DNA from: Desulfonatronospira thiodismutans ASO3-1 | GTDB lineage: Bacteria; Desulfobacterota; Desulfovibrionia; Desulfovibrionales; Desulfonatronovibrionaceae | Assembly (NCBI RefSeq): GCF_000174435.1 | Contig: NZ_ACJN02000003.1 | Span: forward strand, 636,263 to 700,262 | DNA length: 64,000 bases | Direction of reading: 5' to 3' | The notes under the pieces: model-generated | Database searches by the model: none | Seen by the model: only the letters and a program-made list of their open reading frames with translations | What the model was told of the DNA's origin: nothing | Part shown: positions 18,867 to 27,999 of the stretch, piece after piece | Numbering within the stretch: the first letter of the stretch is position 1 | How the letters are laid out: every line of letters starts with the position of its first letter | Position numbers and translations under genes: made by a program

Positions 18867-18927
18867 TGTGACTGCAGAAAGTCACTTTTGCAGTCACAGA
18901 CGTCAGAGATCAGACGTCAGATGTCAG
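18867..18927 (-). repeat. composite repeat copy A: TCTGACRTC words plus GACTGCA hairpin
   Basis: Read on the minus strand it is a run of CTGACATCTG/ACGTCTGATC words followed by the perfect 10-bp stem TGTGACTGCA ... TGCAGTCACA (18867-18898). It aligns along its length with copy B at 25049-25108 in the opposite orientation. It lies just upstream of the kinase start at 18848. Confidence 0.75.
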
Positions 18928-19116
18928 TAAAATCAAATATTTATATAGATTATTGATTTCTGAATTATTCATTTTCTCGACTTTTTGCAGCTGCACCTTA
19001 TAATCATCAAGAATCTCTTGATCCAGGTCACTTGGAAGATCCTTTAGTTCAAAATAAAACGATATTATCCTTCTCCTGATTTCTTTTTCTTTATCTATCC
19101 TGAGATGCCTCGTAAA
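18910..19116 (-). pseudogene. possible coding remnant, unrecognised
   Basis: On the minus strand this 207-bp stretch stays open for 68 codons and has a protein-like, charged composition (RIDKEKEIRRRIISFYFELK, then DLPSDLDQEILDDYKVQLQK). There is no start codon near its beginning, a stop lies just upstream of the frame, and it ends inside the composite repeat. I do not recognise the family. It may be the decayed 3' end of a gene, or a chance frame in A+T-rich intergenic DNA. The rest of 18928-19221 shows nothing else. Confidence 0.25.
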
Positions 19117-19221
19117 TCAACAGTTGCTTACCCAGTCACGCTTCAGGTGAAGACAGACCTGGCCCTTGCCGCAGCTTTTTTGGGCTTGATTTCGGCGCAA
19201 AAATCTGAATATATCCAGGGC

Positions 19222-19983
19222 ATGGGTAAGCATATGGTCATACCTGCCCACGGCGGATTCAAAAAGCTGCGCAGCTTCGCGGTATCTCTAACTGTGCATG
19301 ATGGTACGGTAATTTTCTGTGGCAGGTTTATCCGCAAGACATCCAGGACCAGGGACCAGATGGAGCAGGCCGCCAGAAGCACTGTACAGAATATCGTGGA
19401 GGGATCACTGGCCTCGGGCACCTCAAAAAAGTCTGAACTGAAGCTGACCAATGTGGCCCGGGCCAGCCTGGGAGAGCTGATCCAGGACTACGAAGACTAT
19501 CTGCGCCAGAACAGCCTGCTCATATGGGACAAGGATTCCAGGATAGTCCTGGCCATGCGCCGTCGCCTGGCCGGTAAACTCCCGCCCCCGCAAAACGCTC
19601 CACCCCCGGACAAAGACCCGCACCAGGAGCAGCAGGTTCTGGATGAGCCCCTGCTGGCTGCCCTGACAGCCATGCGCATAAAGCCAGCCGAGACCTGCGC
19701 CAACATCATGCTCTGTCTGGCCCACCAGGCCAGTTTTCTGCTGGGCAGGCAGCTTAAGCGCCTGGAAAAGGATTTTCTGGAAAAAGGCGGCTTCACCGAG
19801 CGCATGTATCAAGCCCGGACCAGGTCCAGGCAGGGAGGAGTCCGGGAGCCTGCAGCGCCCTGGAATCCGGAAGCGAGGGCTCTGGGCATGTCGGATACGT
19901 CGGACCTGTCGGACACGTCGGACCTGTCAGACCTGTCAGACCTGTCAGACCTGTCGGACCAATCCGACACCCCGCCCTTCTAA
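19222..19983 (+). CDS. four-helix-bundle protein (23S rRNA intervening-sequence-like family, suffix type)
   Basis: About 253 residues from the ATG at 19222. The core (PAHGGFKKLRSFAVSLTVHD, then RTRDQMEQAARSTVQNIVEG, SGTSKKSELKLTNVARASLG and ELIQDYEDYLRQ) matches the four-helix-bundle family first known from proteins encoded in 23S rRNA intervening sequences. The exact function is unknown. The frame opens further up at 19105, but those residues do not match the family, so a start at 19222 or 19234 is preferred. The last 30 or so residues, SDTSDLSDTSDLSDLSDLSD and on, are encoded by the 9-bp repeat array at 19890-19969 and are probably acquired. Its stop overlaps the stop of the convergent kinase gene by two bases. 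Confidence 0.75.
   Translation: MGKHMVIPAHGGFKKLRSFAVSLTVHDGTVIFCGRFIRKTSRTRDQMEQAARSTVQNIVEGSLASGTSKKSELKLTNVARASLGELIQDYEDYLRQNSLLIWDKDSRIVLAMRRRLAGKLPPPQNAPPPDKDPHQEQQVLDEPLLAALTAMRIKPAETCANIMLCLAHQASFLLGRQLKRLEKDFLEKGGFTERMYQARTRSRQGGVREPAAPWNPEARALGMSDTSDLSDTSDLSDLSDLSDLSDQSDTPPF
19890..19969. repeat. 9-bp tandem repeat array T1 (TCNGACCTG) in coding sequence
   Basis: About nine copies of GTCGGACCT/GTCAGACCT in tandem, encoding Ser-Asp-Leu tripeptides at the C-terminus of the four-helix-bundle protein. The same words occur at 45951-46004 and 55446-55508. Units such as GTCGGAC and its reverse complement GTCCGAC allow short hairpins. The array sits at the junction of two convergent genes. 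Confidence 0.9.
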
Positions 19984-22277
19984 CCCTCCTGAAGAAGCGA
20001 ACGTATGAGCCTGGAAAACTCCCCCATGCTGAACGGCTTCTGCATGAGGGCATCAACCTGAAGAGCTGATTTCTCCGGGGTGTCTGCCCCGGCGTGCCCG
20101 GTACACATGATCACAGGCAGGCCCGGCCGGAGTTCCTTGACCTTCCGGGCCAGTTCCTGGCCGGAGGTTCCGGGCATACTCAGGTCCGTCACCAGCAGAT
20201 CATAATCTTCCGGCTGCTCCTTGAACACTTCCCAGGCCCGATCTCCGCTGGAAAAACCGCAGACCATGTATCCCAGGCTTTCCAGAGCACGCACTCCCCA
20301 ATTGACTATTTCCTCCTGGTCGTCCACGAAAAGGATACTGCCCCTGCCCCGGACCACTTCCCCGGAAGGCTCCCTGCCTTTGTCCGATTCTGCCGGTATA
20401 CCCTGCTCAACCGGCACTGCAGGTATATACACCCTGAAAAGACTGCCCTGTCCAGGAGTACTGTACACCATCACCCGCCCGGCAAGTTCCTGTAAAATGC
20501 CGTGGACCACGGACAGGCCAAGCCCAGTGCCCTTGCCCCTGGGCTTGGTGGAAAAAAAAGGATCAAAAATTCGCTCCTGCATTTCCGGCTCGATTCCGCA
20601 ACCTGTATCCTGTATCTCCAGCAGCAGGTATCTGCCCCGGGGCAGATCATGGCCTGCTTCCTGGCAGGTGGCGTCCAGGTCTGCGCCTTTTAGGCCAACA
20701 TCTATGTTGCCTCCCCGAGGCATGGCCTGCAGGGCGTTGGTGCACAGGTTCATGACTATCTGGTGTATCCACACCGGATCAGCCACCACCATGGGGGGAT
20801 CATCCCCAATATCCACATTCAGCTGGATGTTTACTGGCACGGTTGCACCCAGAAGCTTCATGGCCTCCTTTAGAACCGGCTTGACCTGCATGGGGGCCTT
20901 GGTGGTTTCTTTCTGACCGCTGAAGGTCAAAATCTGCTGCACCAGGTCCCTGGCCCTCTGTACAGTGCGCAGGGAACTCTGCAGATACTCCCTGGGCCTG
21001 CCTTCATCGGACATATTCATCAGTGCCAGTTCGGTAAAGCCCTGGATCCCCATGAGGGAATTGTTGAAATCATGGGCTATCCCTCCGGCCAGAGTACCTA
21101 TGGCCTCCATCTTCTGGGCCTGTTGCAGCTGCTTCTGCAGATTCTGCCTTTCAGTGATATCCCGGATCATGAGTACATAATTTACTATCTCCCCGGTCTT
21201 CTTGTTTTTTACCGGAGATACAGACACCTCCACCTCCCGGACATAACCGGACTTGTCCCTGAGATTGACCTGCTCCCTCCACGGCCGCTTCCAGCCGTCA
21301 TCATCCGCTACTCCATTATTTTTCAGGCTTATCCCGGGGATCAGTTCCCTGAGCTTGGGAATCAGCTCACTGGCCCTGAATCCGCTTGTTTCATCGAAAA
21401 AAGGATTGACGTAGACAACATTGAGGCGGCTGTCAGTGAGAACTATACCCTCGCCGCTCTGCTCCAGAGCTTCGGCCTGCATGGAGGTCTGCTCCAGAAG
21501 TTCCATAAGCTTGTCTTCCACTCGCTTCTGCTGGGTGACATCCTGCAGGACTCCACTGACTATGCCCGCCTTTGACAGGGAGTCCTTCTGACCGCTGATC
21601 CTCAAAAACCGCTCCTCCCTATCCCTTCGCCTGAAGCAGAAGTCCCCGGAAAACCACTCCTTTGGAGCCAGAGAACTTACTTTCTTCTCAAGCTGCTGCA
21701 TATGCCCGGGCTCCAGGTGAGTGTGCAGGATATAGTTGTCCAGGGGTTCATGTCCACGGGGATATCCCAGTATTTCGTACACGGACTGGGAATAAAAAAA
21801 ACCGCCAGTTAAAGAATTGTACTCCCAGTATCCAAGCCCGGACTTGGATGCTGTGCTGCAGATATGCAGCTGACACCCGGAGGCATGGGCATTTTTGCTG
21901 ACCAGAAAGCTCAAGCGGGCTGGTAGTGTCTGGTGATTCAAGGGCTTGAAAATGATGTCATCGACACCGGTCCTGGCTGCTTTTTTAACGTCTCTTTGTC
22001 CCAGGTCATCCACCCCGGCCAGCAGAACAACCCTGGTCTCCCTTTTCCATTTATCATCGCAGATTAAACCGGCCAGTTCCAGGCCGGACATCCATTCCAT
22101 GGACTGCTCAGCAAGCACGAGATCAAAGGGCGTCTCCCGGAAAACACGCACTGCCTCTTCTCCGGAGTGAACCTCCTGCACCCGGCTTTTGACAAAGCCT
22201 GCATCTTCAAGGGCCTGCAGCACCTTTTCCCGGTCCAGGGTCTCAAGGCCCACAAGCAGGATTGAATGATCCTGCAT
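19980..22277 (-). CDS. hybrid histidine kinase: pseudo-receiver-PAS-PAS-HisKA-HATPase-REC
   Basis: About 765 residues. The first 125 have a receiver fold, but the phospho-acceptor Asp is replaced by Glu (LVLAEQSMEWMSG, near residue 55) and the acidic pair is lost (LVGLETLD), so this domain is a pseudo-receiver. Two PAS domains follow (about 135-385), then an H-box of the DFNNSL type (LAGGIAHDFNNSLMGI, about 400), an ATPase domain (NLCTNALQAMPRG, GKGTGLGLSVVHGIL) and an intact C-terminal receiver (LLVTDLSMPGTSG, about 695). The ATG at 22277 is chosen for GAGGTG upstream. An earlier ATG at 22346 would overlap the preceding gene. It closes the chemosensory cluster, 25 bp after a single-domain regulator that may be its partner. 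Confidence 0.9.
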   Translation of the reverse strand: MQDHSILLVGLETLDREKVLQALEDAGFVKSRVQEVHSGEEAVRVFRETPFDLVLAEQSMEWMSGLELAGLICDDKWKRETRVVLLAGVDDLGQRDVKKAARTGVDDIIFKPLNHQTLPARLSFLVSKNAHASGCQLHICSTASKSGLGYWEYNSLTGGFFYSQSVYEILGYPRGHEPLDNYILHTHLEPGHMQQLEKKVSSLAPKEWFSGDFCFRRRDREERFLRISGQKDSLSKAGIVSGVLQDVTQQKRVEDKLMELLEQTSMQAEALEQSGEGIVLTDSRLNVVYVNPFFDETSGFRASELIPKLRELIPGISLKNNGVADDDGWKRPWREQVNLRDKSGYVREVEVSVSPVKNKKTGEIVNYVLMIRDITERQNLQKQLQQAQKMEAIGTLAGGIAHDFNNSLMGIQGFTELALMNMSDEGRPREYLQSSLRTVQRARDLVQQILTFSGQKETTKAPMQVKPVLKEAMKLLGATVPVNIQLNVDIGDDPPMVVADPVWIHQIVMNLCTNALQAMPRGGNIDVGLKGADLDATCQEAGHDLPRGRYLLLEIQDTGCGIEPEMQERIFDPFFSTKPRGKGTGLGLSVVHGILQELAGRVMVYSTPGQGSLFRVYIPAVPVEQGIPAESDKGREPSGEVVRGRGSILFVDDQEEIVNWGVRALESLGYMVCGFSSGDRAWEVFKEQPEDYDLLVTDLSMPGTSGQELARKVKELRPGLPVIMCTGHAGADTPEKSALQVDALMQKPFSMGEFSRLIRSLLQEG

Positions 22278-22302
22278 AATCACCTCGTACTTGTATAATT
22301 TT

Positions 22303-22710
22303 TTACTTGGCCCTGGATGCGAAGCCCAGTTTTTCCATTTCTTCATACAGCTTTTGGGCCTGGACCGGCTTTATCAGGTATGAACTGGCCCCGCCCGCGT
22401 AAAAGGCCTGTACTACATTGCGCGGATCATCCAGGGCGCTGACCATGATCACCTTGGCCTCGCCGAAGCCCATAATCCCCCTGGAACTTTCAAATTCCCT
22501 GATCTGCTGCAGTGCATCCTGTCCATCTAAAGAGGGCATCATGATGTCCAGGAGTACAAGATCATATGGTCTGCTCTCCTCCCAGGCCATATTGAAAGAA
22601 TCCACTGCTTCCTGGCCGTTGGTGGCCTCGTCACAGTCTCCGTAGGCCTGCAGCATTTTAATCAGGCTCTTCCTGGTGATAAAATCGTCATCCACGATAA
22701 GTATTCGCAT
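22303..22710 (-). CDS. single-domain response regulator (REC)
   Basis: 135 residues forming only a receiver: MRILIVDDDFITRKSLIKML, phospho-Asp in LVLLDIMMPSLDG, Thr-equivalent Ser in VMVSALDD and Lys in YLIKPVQ. An extra stretch REFESSRGIMGFGEAK lies between helix 3 and strand 4, as in other Desulfovibrio-type regulators. AAGGATG precedes the ATG. It lies between cheB and the hybrid kinase, 25 bp before the latter, so it may relay phosphate between that kinase and the Che system (inference). The 237 bp upstream contain an 11-base poly-C run and GTATG-type repeats but no gene. Confidence 0.9.
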   Translation of the reverse strand: MRILIVDDDFITRKSLIKMLQAYGDCDEATNGQEAVDSFNMAWEESRPYDLVLLDIMMPSLDGQDALQQIREFESSRGIMGFGEAKVIMVSALDDPRNVVQAFYAGGASSYLIKPVQAQKLYEEMEKLGFASRAK

Positions 22711-22824
22711 AACATCATCCTTGCTTGCTGTTAGACTTCAGGCGCTTAGCACAAGTTTCAAACAAACATGCTGGCAACTTTTTCTGATATCCTGCCCATC
22801 TGGACAGAATTACAGACAAGACGT

Positions 22825-22907
22825 CCCCCCCCCCCTCCCTCAGGAAGAAAGTATGGGGAAAGATATTTTGACTCCCATACTCCAATACGCCCTTACTTCC
22901 ATACTTC
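22825..22907. repeat. poly-C tract and GTATG-word short repeats
   Basis: Eleven C residues in a row (22825-22835) are followed at 22851-22907 by scattered words of the type GGAGTATGG/GGAAGTAAGG on the minus strand. The homopolymer lies about 115 bp upstream of the REC gene start at 22710, between it and cheB. It is outside any reading frame I can support. Confidence 0.7.
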
Positions 22908-22947
22908 TTAAAAAAACTGACCACAATGACGCCTGTTCCGCGTCCCT

Positions 22948-24030
22948 TTACTTCAACGCCTTAAGCACCTGCGGGGCCATCTTCTCCAGAGGCAGCTCCT
23001 TATCTACAGCCCCCAGCTTTCTGGCTTCCTGGGGCATGCCGTAGACCACGCAACTGGCTTCGCTCTGCCCCAGGGTAAAAGCACCGGCATCGTGCAACTC
23101 CTTCATCCCGCTGGCCCCGTCCGAACCCATCCCGGTCATGATCACTCCCACTGCGTTTTTCCCAGCATATCTGGCGGCAGAGCGGAAAAGCACGTCCACC
23201 GAAGGCCTGTGTCTGGAGACCAGAGGGCCGTCCTTAATCTGGACATAGTATCTGGCTCCGCTGCGCTTTAAAAGCAGATGTCTGTTGCCCTGGGCTATGA
23301 GCGCCCTGCCCCGAAGCACCGGGTCACTGTCCGCGGCCTCCTTGACGTTTATGACGCATGAAGAGTCCAGCCTCTGGGCAAAGGCCCGGGTGAAATGCTC
23401 GGGCATATGCTGCACCACGACAATGCCTGGGCAGTCCAGGGGCATGGATTCCAGAAAAACCCTCAAGGCTTCGGTCCCTCCGGTAGATGCCCCGACCACC
23501 ACCACTCTGTCCGTAGTCTGAAACATCTCCCTGCCCCTGGCCGGACCGGGGATAACCGCATCAGCGTTCAGCCTGGGTTCTATTTGCCTGGGCTTTTCCG
23601 GAAGCCTGCTGCGCTTAGCAGACAGATCCGCCTGAAAGGCCGCCTTGACCGCATCCACTATGCGCACCCTGGATTCTTCAAAAAACTTCTTGGTACCCAG
23701 CCTGGGCTTGGTGATTATCTCCGTGGCACCGGCATCCATGGCCTGCAGGCTCAGTTCGGAATTTTTCTCCGTCAGGGAAGAGCAGATAATCACCGGCATG
23801 GGGTGCTGGGCCATGATCTTGCGCAGAAAAGTAAGCCCGTCCATGCGGGGCATTTCGATATCCAGGGTGATGACATCCGGGACGTCCGCCTCCATCTTCT
23901 TGGCGGCAACAAAAGGATCAGAGGCGGTACCCATTACCTGGATTTCCGGGTCCGATTCCAGGATATCAGCCAGGGTCTGCCGCACCAGAGCGGAGTCGTC
24001 CACGATCATAACCCGGATTTTTCTGTTCAT
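22948..24030 (-). CDS. cheB: protein-glutamate methylesterase/deamidase CheB
   Basis: 360 residues. Receiver at 1-120 ([43 protein letters not shown]), a linker, then the methylesterase domain at about 170-355. The catalytic triad is visible: Ser in [13 protein letters not shown], His in [10 protein letters not shown] and Asp in [12 protein letters not shown]. It removes methyl groups from chemoreceptor glutamates when phosphorylated by CheA. GGGAA lies before the ATG. It is immediately downstream of cheR, the usual adaptation pair of a chemosensory operon. Confidence 0.96.
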   Translation of the reverse strand: MNRKIRVMIVDDSALVRQTLADILESDPEIQVMGTASDPFVAAKKMEADVPDVITLDIEMPRMDGLTFLRKIMAQHPMPVIICSSLTEKNSELSLQAMDAGATEIITKPRLGTKKFFEESRVRIVDAVKAAFQADLSAKRSRLPEKPRQIEPRLNADAVIPGPARGREMFQTTDRVVVVGASTGGTEALRVFLESMPLDCPGIVVVQHMPEHFTRAFAQRLDSSCVINVKEAADSDPVLRGRALIAQGNRHLLLKRSGARYYVQIKDGPLVSRHRPSVDVLFRSAARYAGKNAVGVIMTGMGSDGASGMKELHDAGAFTLGQSEASCVVYGMPQEARKLGAVDKELPLEKMAPQVLKALK

Positions 24031-24088
24031 TGTTTCCCGCTTGGAAATAACTGTTATTTTATGTAACTGTTCACCATGATAACTGGTT

Positions 24089-24955
24089 TCATATTTTTCT
24101 GTACACTGTGGGCCTGGTTTGTTTCAGGGGAAGATCCATGCCGTTCAGGGTTTCCGAGTGTCCTATGAACAGATAGCCTCCAGGCTCCAGAAATTTGCAG
24201 AGCTTCCGGAATAGGGCCTCCTGCACCGGCCGCTCAAAATATATTATCACGTTGCGGCAGAATATGATGTCCATCTTCTCCCGGAAGGATATATCCTGGA
24301 GAAGATTCATCTCCCTGAAGGCTACTCTTTTTCTGAGTTCCGGCACAATACGTATGAGCTGCCTGTTGCGGTCCCTGCTGCGCAGGAGATATTTCTTCCT
24401 GAGCACGGGTGGAATGGCTTCAGCATCTTTTACCGGATATACCGCCCTTTCGGCCTCCTTGAGCACCTGCCTGGAGATGTCCGTGGCCAGAATATTATAG
24501 TCAAAAACTGGATGCTCAATTCCGAATTCGTTAAGGACCATAGCCAGAGTATAAGGCTCCTTTCCGTTGGAACATCCGGCGCACCAGGCCATGATCCGTC
24601 CACCCTCTGGATACCTTTCCATCCACTCCGGCAGCAACTCTTTATACAGAATATCAAAATGATGCTCTTCCCGGAAAAAATCCGTCTTGTTGGTGGTCAC
24701 TGCGTCCACCAGGTGCGGCATCTCCAGTTCCAGTCCCTTCAGGCTGAACAGATAATCCCGGTACTCCTCAAAGTTGGTCATATTCAAACTGCGCAGTCTC
24801 TTACTGAGTCTGGACTCCAGCATGGTCTTTTTGGAAGGGGGCATCTTGATCCCGAACTCGGTCTGGATAAAATGCCCCAGTTTCTTGAACTCCTGGACTG
24901 TCATGGGCCTGGGCAACGACCACTGCCCGTTTTTCAGATTGTCATTGTGGTTCAT
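24089..24955 (-). CDS. cheR: chemoreceptor methyltransferase CheR
   Basis: About 288 residues. The N-terminal helical domain ([33 protein letters not shown]) is followed by the SAM-binding domain: [20 protein letters not shown] is the CheR nucleotide motif, then [14 protein letters not shown] and [18 protein letters not shown], ending [13 protein letters not shown]. It transfers methyl groups from SAM to receptor glutamates. The ATG at 24955 is taken because CCGGAAAAG precedes it and the family start fits. The longer frame from 25021 adds residues that do not look conserved. It lies between cheW and cheB. Confidence 0.95.
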   Translation of the reverse strand: MNHNDNLKNGQWSLPRPMTVQEFKKLGHFIQTEFGIKMPPSKKTMLESRLSKRLRSLNMTNFEEYRDYLFSLKGLELEMPHLVDAVTTNKTDFFREEHHFDILYKELLPEWMERYPEGGRIMAWCAGCSNGKEPYTLAMVLNEFGIEHPVFDYNILATDISRQVLKEAERAVYPVKDAEAIPPVLRKKYLLRSRDRNRQLIRIVPELRKRVAFREMNLLQDISFREKMDIIFCRNVIIYFERPVQEALFRKLCKFLEPGGYLFIGHSETLNGMDLPLKQTRPTVYRKI

Positions 24956-25048
24956 GACTTTTCCGGTTTCAGATTGAAAGATGCACCTGCAAAAAATTGG
25001 AAGAAGGGTTTTAGCCTTCAAAGTTAACTTTGTAACTTGTTGATTTTT

Positions 25049-25108
25049 CTGACATCTGTCCTCTGATATCTGTCCTCTTGGGACTGCAAAAAGACTTTTT
25101 GCAGTCCC
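25049..25108 (+). repeat. composite repeat copy B: TCTGACATC words plus 14-bp hairpin
   Basis: CTGACATCTG and CTCTGATATC words run into a perfect 29-nt palindrome GGGACTGCAAAAAG-A-CTTTTTGCAGTCCC (25080-25108). It is homologous to copy A at 18867-18927 in inverted orientation. It fills most of the gap between cheW and cheR and could weaken read-through or stabilise one side of the transcript (inference). Confidence 0.8.
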
Positions 25109-25154
25109 GTCTTGTAAACCCCCTTTCAGAAAACCACCCCAATCAATATATGGC

Positions 25155-25676
25155 TCAGCCTGTACCTGAGGCCACGCTTTCAGCTGATACCTGATCAGAC
25201 TTTTCGGTTATGGAGCTAAGCTCCTCAACGCTGAATACAGACTGGATATCCAGGATGATAACAAACTTGTCCTCCAGCTTGCCTATTCCGCGAATAAACT
25301 GGGTGTCTATCTTGCTGCCCAGCCTGGGAGCCTTTTCAATCTGCTCCGGGGGGATATCCAGCACTTCCTGCACCCCGTCCACCAGGGCCCCCATGATGCT
25401 GGATTCCTCATGGATGGACAGCTCCACGATAATGATGCAGGTGTCCACGGTCTTTTCCCCCTGCCCCAGGCCGAACTTGACCCGCAGGTCCACCACTGGG
25501 ACTGCATGGCCGCGGACATTTATCACCCCCAGCATATAGTCTTCAGTCCTGGGAACCTTGGTGATACTGGTATATTCCAGGACCTCACGCACTGAATCTA
25601 TATTCAGCCCGAACAGGTCCTGATCCAGATAAAATGTAAGGTAGGTGTTGCTTAGACCAGCTTTTGCATTGTCCAT
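25155..25676 (-). CDS. cheW: chemotaxis coupling protein CheW
   Basis: 173 residues that fit CheW throughout: YLTFYLDQDLFGLNIDSVRE, VLEYTSITKVPRTEDYMLGV, INVRGHAVPVVDLRVKFGLG, then IMGALVDGVQEVLDIPPEQI and GKLEDKFVIILDIQSVFSVE. It links receptors to CheA at the inner face of the membrane. The start has a good AAGGAG site. The C-terminal 20 residues (SVSAESVASGTG-like) are a loose tail. It lies between the MCP gene and cheR, with hairpin sequences in both flanking gaps, so its output may be set separately from its neighbours. Confidence 0.95.
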   Translation of the reverse strand: MDNAKAGLSNTYLTFYLDQDLFGLNIDSVREVLEYTSITKVPRTEDYMLGVINVRGHAVPVVDLRVKFGLGQGEKTVDTCIIIVELSIHEESSIMGALVDGVQEVLDIPPEQIEKAPRLGSKIDTQFIRGIGKLEDKFVIILDIQSVFSVEELSSITEKSDQVSAESVASGTG

Positions 25677-25700
25677 AAAATTGCTCCTTGTCTTGAGTGC

Positions 25701-25776
25701 TGATGATCAACAGCCCTTTTCTGCTTCCCGCCGGGATCACCGGCCTCCTGAACAGATCACTGGCTGTTGACCATCA
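25701..25776 (-). repeat. intergenic inverted repeat between MCP and cheW
   Basis: Arms TGATGATCAACAGCC (25701-25715) and GGCTGTTGACCATCA (25762-25776) pair at 14 of 15 positions around a 46-nt loop. The word CTTGAGTGC occurs as a direct repeat on both outer sides. No T-run follows, so it is not called a terminator. Confidence 0.6.
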
Positions 25777-25796
25777 ACTTATCACTTGAGTGCAGC

Positions 25797-27875
25797 CTAG
25801 TATTTTTCAAACTCCTGGTCCTCGGCATCCTCGGCCCCCATGTCCAGGGACAGCCGTTTTTTGGAACGCCCGCCTTGCTGTTCTTTGTTCTGGCCAAGCT
25901 GCATCCTGCTTTTCCGGACGTCCTGCTTAGCCCCGCCCTGCTGCGCGGTATACTTTGCAGTCCTCAGGGCTTCTTGCCGGCCGCTTCCATGTTCATCCAC
26001 CCTGAAGAATCCAATGATGCTCTGAAGCTGCTGGGCCTGGCTGGACAATTCCTCGGCAGTGGAAGAAAGCTCCTCTGAAGAGGAGGCATTCTGCTGCACC
26101 ACCTGGTCCAGCTGCTGGATGGCCTTGTTTATTTGTTCCGCACCTGAAGTCTGTTCCTTGGAGGATGCACTTATCTCCTGCACCAGATCCGCTGTCTTCT
26201 GGATATCCGGAACCATTTTCTTAAGCATTTCACCGGCTTTTTCAGCCACCTGAACACTGGAAGCAGACAGTCCACTGATCTCGTTGGCCGCCTGACCGCT
26301 TCTTTCGGCCAGCTTGCGCACTTCAGCCGCCACCACTGCAAAGCCCTTGCCTGCCTCGCCGGCCCGGGCCGCTTCAATAGCGGCGTTCAGGGCCAACAGA
26401 TTGGTCTGCCGGGCGATCTCCTCGATGATGCTGATCTTTTCGGCAATATCGCGCATGGCCTGTACTGTATCCTGCACCTGCTGTCCACCATCTTCTGCAT
26501 CCCTGGCCGCCTGCAGGGCTATCTTTTCAGTTTGAGCGGCATTGTCCGCATTCTGCTGGATGTTGGAGCCCATCTGTTCCATGTTGGAGGAAACCTCTTC
26601 CAGGTTGGAAGCCTGTTCCGTGGCTCCCTGGGACATCTCTTCGGAAGAGGAGCTCATCTCCTCGCTGCCGGCGGCCACGTTGTCCGCGGAAGTCTTTACT
26701 TCCTGCACCACTTCCTTGAGCTTTTCCTGCATACGTCGCATGGAGTCGGCCAGCATGCCGATCTCGTCCTTCTGGTGCACATCCAGATCCTTAGTCATAT
26801 CTCCTTTGGCCATCTGCTCGGAAAAGGCCACGCCTTTGGCCACCGGCCCGGTTATGGCTTTAGTCAGCAGAGTGCCCAGGGCAACGGCCAGAACGACCCC
26901 GATACCCATCCCGGCCAGGGCAATAGTAACCGCGTTGGCTGCGTCGTTTTCAGCTGCTTCGACTGCTTCTCCAGAGACATTTTCGTTGATGTAAATCACC
27001 TGATCCAGAATATCCATGACCGCATTTTGTCTCTCAACCGAGTCCACCATGGCCAGTTCATTCATTTCCGCATAAAGCTCGTCTGCATACTCTGCAATCT
27101 GGATCAACTCCTCAAAGTATTCAAAAGTCTGCTGGGCTGCCGGCACCATCTGGTCTGCATATATGTCAATGGCTGCCTGCTCGTTACCAGCCTGCACTTC
27201 TTCCCGGATATCTTCAACACTGGCGTGAAATGCATTGTGATAAGGCGTAATATCTCTTAACAGCTGGGTAATTTCCGGGTTGTCAATGCGAAAATCAGCC
27301 ATCCAGCGTCCAAAGGCACAGGCCGTGGCGTCTTCACCGCCTTCGAAATCAACTCCTGTAAGCAGATACCGGCCAATATTATCCATAAGTGCATAATGAT
27401 CCCCTTCAAAATCCTGGAGCCGCCCCACGAACTGGTTGGTGTTCAGGATACCTATATCGTCCAGTTCTCTGGACATGTCCAGAAACTCATTGTTCACTTC
27501 GGCCCATCTCTGAAGTTGCGGATCAAAGTCCCGCCATATAGCTGCTTCCTGTTCTGTCTGGGGCAGAGGTTCAAAAACCTCCAAAGCTCGCTGATAAGCA
27601 CTTCTGGCCTCCTGGATGTTTTCATACTGGGCTTGTCTCTCATCCATGGAAATATTCGGATTTAAAAGGGTCCTGAAGGCTACACTGAAAGTCTCGAACT
27701 CCTTTTCCACCTGGCGCAGGCTGTCGATACTGGGCAGGCGCACCTGGCCGATCTCCTCTACATGCCCTCCGAGATTGTTGGCTCCCCGCCAGCCGAAAAA
27801 ACCCACCACAAGGACTATCAGGGCCACCAGGCCGAAGCCGCCCATCAATTTTACTCCCAACCTCAAGTTTTTCAT
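25797..27875 (-). CDS. methyl-accepting chemotaxis protein with CZB-like periplasmic motif
   Basis: 692 residues. TM1 at about 10-30 ([18 protein letters not shown]) and TM2 at about 318-340 ([20 protein letters not shown]) enclose a helical periplasmic sensor. Within it, [16 protein letters not shown] and HNAFH match the zinc-binding His..Cys..His pattern of CZB domains. After a HAMP region the signalling hairpin has the canonical tip [20 protein letters not shown] plus [20 protein letters not shown]. The tail is long and charged, with no CheR-tethering pentapeptide seen. GGAGGA precedes the ATG. It lies between cheA and cheW and is the obvious cognate receptor of this system. Confidence 0.95.
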   Translation of the reverse strand: MKNLRLGVKLMGGFGLVALIVLVVGFFGWRGANNLGGHVEEIGQVRLPSIDSLRQVEKEFETFSVAFRTLLNPNISMDERQAQYENIQEARSAYQRALEVFEPLPQTEQEAAIWRDFDPQLQRWAEVNNEFLDMSRELDDIGILNTNQFVGRLQDFEGDHYALMDNIGRYLLTGVDFEGGEDATACAFGRWMADFRIDNPEITQLLRDITPYHNAFHASVEDIREEVQAGNEQAAIDIYADQMVPAAQQTFEYFEELIQIAEYADELYAEMNELAMVDSVERQNAVMDILDQVIYINENVSGEAVEAAENDAANAVTIALAGMGIGVVLAVALGTLLTKAITGPVAKGVAFSEQMAKGDMTKDLDVHQKDEIGMLADSMRRMQEKLKEVVQEVKTSADNVAAGSEEMSSSSEEMSQGATEQASNLEEVSSNMEQMGSNIQQNADNAAQTEKIALQAARDAEDGGQQVQDTVQAMRDIAEKISIIEEIARQTNLLALNAAIEAARAGEAGKGFAVVAAEVRKLAERSGQAANEISGLSASSVQVAEKAGEMLKKMVPDIQKTADLVQEISASSKEQTSGAEQINKAIQQLDQVVQQNASSSEELSSTAEELSSQAQQLQSIIGFFRVDEHGSGRQEALRTAKYTAQQGGAKQDVRKSRMQLGQNKEQQGGRSKKRLSLDMGAEDAEDQEFEKY

Positions 27876-27999
27876 GCCTGTCCTCCTGCAATTCCTTTTT
27901 TCCCTGCAATAAAGCCAGGGAATGTTTTAACTGAAACCAAAACCTGTTTTACAAACTGTGTGTAAAATATTGTTAAACTGTTCCCGGCAGTACCCGCGT

